Positions 7,260 to 11,955 of a stretch of DNA of 11,955 nt are shown here, piece after piece. Where the stretch lies: the NCBI GenBank assembly GCA_041675885.1, contig JBAYSY010000064.1:1-11955 (forward strand). Direction: 5' to 3'. Positions within the stretch are counted from its first letter, which is position 1. Each line of letters starts with the position of its first letter. The translations under genes and the position numbers were made by a program. The notes below the pieces were generated by a model. It did no database searches. It saw only the letters and a list, made by a program, of their open reading frames with translations, and was not told the origin of the DNA. Origin of the DNA: JBAYSY01 sp041675885 (lineage in GTDB: Bacteria; Pseudomonadota; Alphaproteobacteria; Rhodobacterales; Rhodobacteraceae).

Positions 7260-8090
7260 CTAGATCACGAAGCCGCCGCCGCAGATGATGTGCTGGCCCG
7301 AGATGAAGTTCGATTCAGGCGCACAGAACAGATAGACCGCGCCCGCGGCCTCTTCCGGGGTGCCGACCCGGCCCAGAGGGATCATCCGTTCCATCTGGGA
7401 CAGAAGATCGGGATTCACGCCGACCTTGATCTCTTTTTCCTCGACCTTGATCGTGCTGTCGCCGTCGGCGCTGCCCTCGGTCAGACGGGTGCGAATCGGG
7501 CCGAAAGCCACGGCATTCACGTTGACCTTGTAACGGCCCCATTCCTTGGCCATCGTCTTGGTGACCCCCAAAATGCCAGCCTTGGCGGCGGAATAGTTGA
7601 TCTGACCCGCGTTGCCGCCGGTGCCCGCGATGGACGAGATATTCACCACCTTGCGGAACACTTCCTGTCCGGCGGCGGCTTCTTCCTTGGCCTTGGCGCT
7701 GATTATCGGCTGGGCGGCGCGCAGAATTCTGAACGGGGCTGTCATGTGAACGTCGATGATCGCCTGCCATTGTTCGTCGGTCATCTTCTGAACAACGCTG
7801 TCCCAGGTGTAGCCGGCGTTGTTCACGATTATGTCCAGACCGCCGAAGCTGTCGACGCCGGTCTTGATGAACCGTTCAGCAAAACCGTCCTCGGTCACGC
7901 TGCCGGCGCAGACCACCGCTTCGCCACCGGCGGCGCGGATGGCTTCGGCGGTTTCATTGGCCGGATCGGCATCCAGATCGTTGATTACCAGCCGCGCCCC
8001 TTCCGAGGCAAGCTTGAGCGCGATTTCACGTCCGATGCCCCGGCCCGAACCGGAAACCAGCGCCACGCGCCCGTCGAGTTTGTCAGTCAT
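7260..8090 (-). CDS. Short-chain dehydrogenase, probable 3-hydroxyacyl-CoA dehydrogenase
   Basis: This 276-residue classical SDR has the nucleotide-binding GSGRGIG (14-20), acidic D38 after the second strand (favouring NAD+), NNAG (90-93) and the catalytic S152/S153, Y166 and K170 in NISSIAG and YSAAK. The usual catalytic Asn in the helix-4 VNL motif is His115 (IIDVHMTAPF), as in the dehydrogenase part of peroxisomal multifunctional enzyme type 2, which handles branched and bile-acid CoA esters. An insert after about residue 204 (SADGDSTIKVEEKE) lengthens the substrate loop. It lies 24 bp after the SCPx-type thiolase with AAAGGA before ATG 8090. Oxidation of a 3-hydroxyacyl-CoA to the 3-ketoacyl-CoA cleaved by that thiolase is the natural inference; FabG-like or alcohol dehydrogenase roles (as proposed for AtuB/AtuG) remain possible. 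Confidence 0.9.
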   Translation of the reverse strand: MTDKLDGRVALVSGSGRGIGREIALKLASEGARLVINDLDADPANETAEAIRAAGGEAVVCAGSVTEDGFAERFIKTGVDSFGGLDIIVNNAGYTWDSVVQKMTDEQWQAIIDVHMTAPFRILRAAQPIISAKAKEEAAAGQEVFRKVVNISSIAGTGGNAGQINYSAAKAGILGVTKTMAKEWGRYKVNVNAVAFGPIRTRLTEGSADGDSTIKVEEKEIKVGVNPDLLSQMERMIPLGRVGTPEEAAGAVYLFCAPESNFISGQHIICGGGFVI

Positions 8091-8114
8091 GTTCTATCCT
8101 TTCGAGTGGTGCTG

Positions 8115-9299
8115 TCAGACTTTTTCGTAAAGCGTGGTCACACAGGCCCCGCCGAGACCGAGGTTATGCTGAAGCGCCAATCGCGCACCATCGACCTGGC
8201 GCGCATCGGCCGTACCGCGAAGTTGCTGAACAAGTTCGGTGCATTGCGCAAGTCCAGTGGCACCCAGCGGATGACCCTTGGACAATAGACCACCCGATGG
8301 GTTGGTCACGTATTTGCCGCCATAGGTGTTATCGCCGTCATCGACGAATTTCGCGGCATCGCCACGTGCGCAAAGGCCGAGAGCCTCGTAGGTGATCAGC
8401 TCGTTATGAGCGAAACAATCGTGTAGTTCGACGACGTCTACATCGTCCGGCCCGATGCCGGCGGCCTCGTAGACCTGATCGGCGGCACGTTTGGCCATCG
8501 AAAAGCCTACAACCTCGCGCATGTCATGCGCACCGAAAGTTTCGGGACCGTCCGTTGTCATGGCCTGCGCCGATATCCGAACCGAGCTGTCGAGGCCGTG
8601 TTTGTCGGCGAATTCCTTGGAACAGACGATTGCCGCAGCGGCACCGCAGGTCGGCGGGCAGGCCATCAGTCTGGTCATGACCCCCGGCCACATGACCGGG
8701 GCCGCCATTACCTCTTCGGGCGTCACTTCCTGCCGGAACAGCGCAACGGGGTTCTTGGCCGCGTGTCGGCTGGCCTTGGCACGGATTTTCGCAAAGGTTT
8801 CCATGGTTGTGCCGAACTCGTCCATATGGGCCTTGCCTGCACCGCCGAAATACCGGAGCGCCAGTGGAATTTCCGAATTACCCACCAGATCGTCGGTTTC
8901 TTCGTCGAACGCCGTAAACGGGCTGATCCGGTCGTGGAACATCGAACCAAGCGCACCCGGCTGCATCTGTTCGAACCCAAGCGCCAGAGCGCAGTCGACC
9001 GCGCCGCTTTCGACGGCCTGACGGGCGAGGAACAGGGCCGAGGACCCGGTTGAGCAGTTGTTGTTCACGTTCACTACCGGAATGCCGGTCATCCCGACAT
9101 GGTAGAGGGCGCGTTGGCCGCTGGTGCTGTCGCCGTAGACATAGCCCACATAGGCCTGCTCTACCTTGTCATAATCCAGACCCGCGTCCGCCAAGGCGGA
9201 ACGGGTGGCCGTGGCGGCCATCACATCATAGCTTTCGGATTTGCCGGGTTTCTGGAACGGGACCATCCCGACGCCGCTGATATAGGCTTTGTTGGTCAT
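8115..9299 (-). CDS. SCPx/SCP-2-type thiolase (branched 3-ketoacyl-CoA thiolase)
   Basis: This 394-residue protein closely follows the thiolase part of animal SCPx: VGYVYGDSTSGQR (51-63), VNVNNNCSTGSSALF (76-90) with probable nucleophile C82, VVELHDCFAHNEL (289-301), NPSGGLLSKGHPLGATG (333-349) with H343, and QHNLGLGGACVTTLYEK at the end. SCPx thiolase cleaves 3-keto forms of 2-methyl-branched and bile-acid-type CoA esters. The protein stops at the thiolase boundary, so the sterol-carrier domain is absent, as in many bacterial homologues labelled lipid-transfer proteins. No DUF35 partner gene is adjacent. ATG 9299 has AGGAGA 5 nt upstream, the best ribosome site of this half, and follows a 144-bp spacer with promoter-like signals. 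It probably works with the dehydrogenase downstream. Family is secure; natural substrate is inferred. Confidence 0.93.
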   Translation of the reverse strand: MTNKAYISGVGMVPFQKPGKSESYDVMAATATRSALADAGLDYDKVEQAYVGYVYGDSTSGQRALYHVGMTGIPVVNVNNNCSTGSSALFLARQAVESGAVDCALALGFEQMQPGALGSMFHDRISPFTAFDEETDDLVGNSEIPLALRYFGGAGKAHMDEFGTTMETFAKIRAKASRHAAKNPVALFRQEVTPEEVMAAPVMWPGVMTRLMACPPTCGAAAAIVCSKEFADKHGLDSSVRISAQAMTTDGPETFGAHDMREVVGFSMAKRAADQVYEAAGIGPDDVDVVELHDCFAHNELITYEALGLCARGDAAKFVDDGDNTYGGKYVTNPSGGLLSKGHPLGATGLAQCTELVQQLRGTADARQVDGARLALQHNLGLGGACVTTLYEKV

Positions 9300-9304
9300 C
9301 TCTG

Positions 9305-9310
9305 TCTCCT
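9305..9310 (-). promoter_or_regulatory. Shine-Dalgarno site of the thiolase
   Basis: AGGAGA on the minus strand lies 5 nt upstream of ATG 9299 and fixes the thiolase start. Its strength suits a first gene of a transcript. Confidence 0.75.
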
Positions 9311-9316
9311 ATACTG

Positions 9317-9346
9317 GAACCGGCCGTAGACGAATCAGAACCGGCC
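9317..9346. repeat. Direct repeat GAACCGGCC with 21-bp period, possible operator
   Basis: GAACCGGCC occurs at 9317-9325 and again at 9338-9346, identical over 9 bp and offset by 21 bp, two turns of the helix. The pair lies between the TTGACA element and the thiolase ribosome site, where repressor sites often occur. No regulator gene is present to link it to a family. Confidence 0.4.
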
Positions 9347-9352
9347 CATTTT

Positions 9353-9397
9353 CTATCACTTGTTAGATTTTTGCATCCAAGAGTGTCTGCCTGTCAA
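9353..9397 (-). promoter_or_regulatory. Possible internal promoter upstream of the thiolase
   Basis: Minus-strand TTGACA (9397-9392) is a full sigma70 -35 consensus. At 17-18 bp the expected -10 is only GCAAAA or CAAAAA, a poor match, so activity may need an activator. A further imperfect dyad (CTATCACTTGTTAG, 9353-9366) lies just downstream. If real, it would let thiolase, dehydrogenase and carboxylase 2 be expressed apart from carboxylase 1. Confidence 0.35.
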
Positions 9398-9409
9398 CAC
9401 TACCCTGCT

Positions 9410-9436
9410 GTGACGTGGGGTGCGCGTCGTCACCCC
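9410..9436 (-). other. Two overlapping, mutually exclusive hairpins after the carboxyltransferase 1 stop
   Basis: GTGACG (9410-9415) can pair with CGTCAC (9428-9433), and GGGGTG (9417-9422) can pair with CACCCC (9431-9436). The arms overlap at 9431-9433, so only one can form at a time. Both lie within 35 nt after the stop at 9444. No U-run follows on the minus strand, so a terminator is not supported; a leader switch or chance GC-rich pairing are both possible. Confidence 0.3.
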
Positions 9437-9443
9437 GAAGCCG

Positions 9444-11051
9444 TCAGAGCCGGAATATCCCGTAGTGCGGATCATCAATCGGGGCATTCAGCGAGGCGGA
9501 AATCGACATGCCAAGCGCATTGCGCGTATCTGCGGGGTCGAGAATACCGTCGTCCCACAATTCAGAGGTCGAGGTATAGGCTTCCACATCTTGGCGGAAT
9601 TTCTCAAGGACGGGATCGCGGATCGCGGCGATTTCCTCTTCGGTCAACTCCTTGCCTTCGCGCTGAAGCTGGCGGATCTTGACGTCGGCCATGGTATTGG
9701 CGGCCTGATCCGCGCCCATCACGCCGATTTCGGCCTGCGGCCACATGAACAGCGTGCGCGCATCCCATGCCCGTCCGCACATGCCGTAATTTCCCGCTCC
9801 GTAAGAGGCATTGGCGATCACAGTGAATTTCGGCACGACCGATCCGCCCTGCGCCATCAGCATCTTCGCGCCGTCCTTGGCGATTCCGCGTTCTTCGTAT
9901 TCGCGCCCCACCATGTAGCCTGTGATGTTCTGGAAAAAGACCAGAGGCGTGCGGTTCTGGTTGCACAGCTGCATGAAATGCGCCGCCTTGAGCGAACTGT
10001 CGTTGAACAGCACGCCATTATTGGCAAGGATTCCGACCTTGTAACCCCAGATATGGGCAAAGCCGCAGATCATAGTGGTGCCGTAATCGGGCTGATATTC
10101 GTGAAAGCGCGAGCCATCGACGATCCGGGCCAACACTTCGCGCATGTCGAACTGGGTCTTTCGGTCTTTGGGGATGATCCCATAAAGCTCTTTGGGGTCG
10201 TAATAGGGCTCTTCGAAAGTGGCGGTTTCGATGATCGTCTTTGGCGTGCGCTTCCATTGGCTGACAATCTCTCGCGCCAGTGAAAAGGCGTGTTGTTCGG
10301 TGGCCGCGCGGTAATCGCCGGTGCCCGAAACCGAGGTGTGCATGACCGCTCCGCCCAGTTCCTGAACGCCGACCTCTTCGCCGGTGGCCGCCTTGACCAG
10401 CGGCGGACCGCCAAGGAAAATGGCTCCGGTGCCTTCGATGATGATATTGTAATCGCTCAGCGTCGGCACATAGGCACCACCTGCAGTACAATGCCCGCCA
10501 ACCACCGCGATCTGCGGGATATTGGCCTGGCTCAGCTTCACCTGATTGCGAAAGACGCGACCGCCCAGATAACGGTCGGGAAAGACGCCGTGCTGTAACG
10601 GCAGGAAGCCGCCGGCGCTGTCGCAAATGTGAATCACTGGCAGGCGGTTTTCCAGCGCGACATCCAGAAGCCGCACGATCTTTTTGACGGTATGGGGATA
10701 CCATGCCCCGCCCTTGACGCTCGCATCGTTGGCATGAATGGCGACCTCGCGGCCCTGCACGATGCCGATGCCCGTCACAACGGCGGCGCCGGGCACCGCG
10801 CCGTCATATTCGCGGCAAGCCGCGAGGGTGGAAAACTCCAGAAACGGTGTGCCGGGGTCAAGCAACAGCTTCAGCCGCTCGCGCACGCCCAGCTTGTTCT
10901 GCCGTGCCAGCCGGTCGATGTCACGTTGCGGGCGCTCGAAACGCGTCGCGTGTTGGCGGGCGTGGAACTCTTTCAGCCGCGCGGACATGGCCGCATGATT
11001 GGCCTTGAAATCCGGGGCGTTGGTGTCGATCTGGCTTTCGATCCGGCGCAT
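9444..11051 (-). CDS. Acyl-CoA carboxylase beta subunit (carboxyltransferase), carboxylase 1
   Basis: This 535-residue carboxyltransferase is a paralogue of the one at 5562-7160 and aligns without gaps through the first 230 residues. Landmarks are ICDSAGGFLPLQ (142-153), GGHCTAGGAYVPTLSD (185-200), FLGGPPLVKAATGEEV (212-227), ASYGAGNYGMCGRAWD (415-430) and LWDDGILDPADTR (498-510). It belongs to the gamma-carboxylating MCC/GCC lineage. Where carboxylase 2 and MCC enzymes have HFG at 162-164, this one has LGG; Gly163 replaces Phe. Published work on geranyl-CoA carboxylase ties a Gly-for-Phe change in the active site to larger substrates, though I cannot prove this is that residue. The ATG at 11051 follows the carrier gene by 2 bp, and GAGGAGGAA inside the carrier's terminal Glu codons is its ribosome site. 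Substrate unknown; a longer isoprenoid enoyl-CoA is my leading guess. Confidence 0.92.
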   Translation of the reverse strand: MRRIESQIDTNAPDFKANHAAMSARLKEFHARQHATRFERPQRDIDRLARQNKLGVRERLKLLLDPGTPFLEFSTLAACREYDGAVPGAAVVTGIGIVQGREVAIHANDASVKGGAWYPHTVKKIVRLLDVALENRLPVIHICDSAGGFLPLQHGVFPDRYLGGRVFRNQVKLSQANIPQIAVVGGHCTAGGAYVPTLSDYNIIIEGTGAIFLGGPPLVKAATGEEVGVQELGGAVMHTSVSGTGDYRAATEQHAFSLAREIVSQWKRTPKTIIETATFEEPYYDPKELYGIIPKDRKTQFDMREVLARIVDGSRFHEYQPDYGTTMICGFAHIWGYKVGILANNGVLFNDSSLKAAHFMQLCNQNRTPLVFFQNITGYMVGREYEERGIAKDGAKMLMAQGGSVVPKFTVIANASYGAGNYGMCGRAWDARTLFMWPQAEIGVMGADQAANTMADVKIRQLQREGKELTEEEIAAIRDPVLEKFRQDVEAYTSTSELWDDGILDPADTRNALGMSISASLNAPIDDPHYGIFRL

Positions 11052-11053
11052 GA

Positions 11054-11557
11054 TTATTCCTCCTCGGGAGCCAGCTGGGCGAGTGTGGCCTTGAGCCCAA
11101 AACTATCACCAGCGGCAAATGGTATTTCAGCGATCACACCATCGCGCGGCGCGGTCAGGCTGGTTTCAAGTTTCATACTTTCGATGACCAGCAGCGGCTG
11201 ACCTTCCTTGACCTGATCGCCGGCCTTGGCATTCACGGATACGACAACTCCCGGCATCGGCGCGACGATGCGGTCATCGACCGCGCCGCCATCATTTCCG
11301 GCCAGACGCTCGGCGGGATCGACGCGACCGATGGCGAATGTCCGCCCGTTCAGATGCACGAATGTCGCGTCCGGCCCGACGGCCACCCGCATGTCGTAAG
11401 TGCGCCCGCGCACCCGCAGTGTATAGCCGCCGGGTGCCTCCGCCGCGTCCAATTGGCAGGGGATCGCGCCATCGGGGGTGTTCAGTATCATGCTTCTGCC
11501 GTCGTGCGACAGCCAGCATTCGGTCTCTTCGCCGTCGATCTGGTAAATCCGCCGCAT
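11054..11557 (-). CDS. Biotin carboxyl carrier subunit of carboxylase 1 (stand-alone)
   Basis: This 167-residue protein carries the biotin that shuttles CO2 between the biotin carboxylase and the carboxyltransferase of carboxylase 1. Residues 1-80 form a beta-rich region that matches the position of the BT linking domain of fused alpha subunits, and 95-163 is the biotinyl domain: VAPMPGVV (98-105) and ESMKLE (126-131), with biotin on K129. A short variable linker (DPAERLAGNDGGAVDD, 80-95) joins them. It is split from the biotin carboxylase: the upstream stop TGA and this ATG share a base (TGATG), and GGAG sits 6 nt before the ATG. A GTG at 11569 is also in frame but has no matching ribosome site. 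The clean start, ribosome site and natural-looking end of the upstream protein argue for a genuine split rather than a frameshift of a fused gene. Confidence 0.9.
   Translation of the reverse strand: MRRIYQIDGEETECWLSHDGRSMILNTPDGAIPCQLDAAEAPGGYTLRVRGRTYDMRVAVGPDATFVHLNGRTFAIGRVDPAERLAGNDGGAVDDRIVAPMPGVVVSVNAKAGDQVKEGQPLLVIESMKLETSLTAPRDGVIAEIPFAAGDSFGLKATLAQLAPEEE
11057..11065 (-). promoter_or_regulatory. Shine-Dalgarno site of carboxyltransferase 1
   Basis: GAGGAGGAA on the minus strand ends 5 nt before ATG 11051. It is formed by the last three Glu codons of the carrier protein, so the carrier's acidic tail and the ribosome site are the same bases. Confidence 0.75.
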
Positions 11558-11955
11558 CAGTTTCTCCACCCGCCCATTTTTCGGTGCATTTCAGGTATCT
11601 GCATCACATCGCTCACCAGCCGTTCGTCCGACAGGGCCGCCGCCGCCATCAACAGGTCGCTCACATCTTCGCCAGGTGCTGTCAGCGTATCGGCCTGTTC
11701 GGCCAGAAAGCCGGTCGAGACATCCCCTGATGCGAAATCCGGATGTGCAAGGATGGTATCCAGATAACCGGTGTTGGTTGTTACCCCAAGGATCACGTAG
11801 TTCTGGACCGCTTCACGCGCCCGGGCGATGGCTTCTGCCCTGTTGCGGCCGTGGACGATCAGTTTGGACAGCATGGGGTCGAAATCGGTGGTCACTTTGC
11901 CGCCGTCCAGAATGCCGCTGTCCACGCGGACGCCTTCGCCGCGGGGTTCGTCCAG
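11557..11955 (-). CDS. Biotin carboxylase subunit of carboxylase 1 (C-terminal part; 5' end off window)
   Basis: The last 132 codons of a biotin carboxylase are visible, open to the right edge from LDEPRGEGVRVDSG. TTDFDPMLSKLIVHGRNRAEAI and GVTTNTGYL are standard features of the C-terminal domain that closes the ATP-grasp active site in carboxylases of propionyl-, methylcrotonyl- and geranyl-CoA. The chain ends in MHRKMGGWRN with a stop at 11557-11559 and no biotinyl domain, so this alpha subunit is split, with the carrier encoded next in an overlapping frame. Catalytic residues lie outside the window. It would supply carboxybiotin to the carrier at 11054-11557 and the carboxyltransferase at 9444-11051. 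The in-frame GTG at 11925 is not the start, since the reading frame and homology continue upstream. Confidence 0.9.
   Translation of the reverse strand: MDEPRGEGVRVDSGILDGGKVTTDFDPMLSKLIVHGRNRAEAIARAREAVQNYVILGVTTNTGYLDTILAHPDFASGDVSTGFLAEQADTLTAPGEDVSDLLMAAAALSDERLVSDVMQIPEMHRKMGGWRN

Noticed and set aside
6159..8288. 709-codon open frame on the plus strand, antisense to carboxyltransferase 2, the dehydrogenase and the thiolase end
   Set aside because: It crosses two well-supported genes and an intergenic gap, has no recognisable domain and a composition typical of antisense frames in GC-rich DNA.
9410..9436. Rho-independent terminator after carboxyltransferase 1
   Set aside because: The stems are short, compete with each other and lack a following U-run on the sense strand.
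11054..11955. Frameshift in a fused alpha-subunit gene
   Set aside because: The upstream protein ends in a natural-looking tail and the carrier has its own ATG, ribosome site and N-terminal domain, so a true split is more likely; kept as a point to verify.
1..11955. tRNA, rRNA, CRISPR array, insertion sequence or attachment site
   Set aside because: No cloverleaf, spaced repeat array, transposase or terminal inverted repeats were found on reading both strands by eye.

Overview
The window is GC-rich and tightly packed, and every gene I can support is on the minus strand. The protein types, the GC-rich codon use and the weak promoter consensus suggest an alphaproteobacterium, with Rhodobacterales most likely. 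That taxonomic call is inference from the look of the proteins, not from a search.

Read in the direction of transcription (right to left), the main content is a catabolic cluster for branched, isoprenoid-like acyl-CoAs. It begins with carboxylase 1: the C-terminal part of a biotin carboxylase that runs off the right edge (11557-11955), a separate biotin carrier protein (11054-11557) and a carboxyltransferase (9444-11051). A 144-bp spacer with promoter- and operator-like signals follows. Next come an SCPx-type thiolase (8115-9299) and a short-chain dehydrogenase (7260-8090), then a 97-bp spacer with a strong hairpin. The last block is carboxylase 2 and its partners: carboxyltransferase (5562-7160), methylglutaconyl-CoA hydratase-like crotonase (4757-5551), fused biotin carboxylase/carrier alpha subunit (2757-4760) and acyl-CoA dehydrogenase (1594-2760). 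These four are 10 bp apart or overlap by 4 bp. An MBL-fold hydrolase (685-1518) closes the cluster.

The carboxyltransferase-hydratase-alpha subunit order matches the leucine/isovalerate (liu) and acyclic terpene (atu) clusters. In those pathways a dehydrogenase makes a 3-methyl-2-enoyl-CoA, a carboxylase adds CO2 to its gamma carbon, a hydratase adds water and a lyase cleaves the product. Here two different carboxylases of this lineage share one cluster with a branched-chain thiolase and a hydroxyacyl-CoA dehydrogenase. My working model is breakdown of a 3-methyl-branched or isoprenoid acid that needs two gamma-carboxylations of different-sized substrates. The expected HMG-CoA-type lyase, any AtuA-type protein, an acyl-CoA ligase and a regulator are not in the window.

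The left 600 bp differ. They hold the start of a secreted, cysteine-containing protein (1-601, running off the left edge) with less GC-biased codon use and an AT-rich leader. Its first 80 residues faintly resemble TrbM/KikA conjugation proteins. This may mark the edge of a transferred element.
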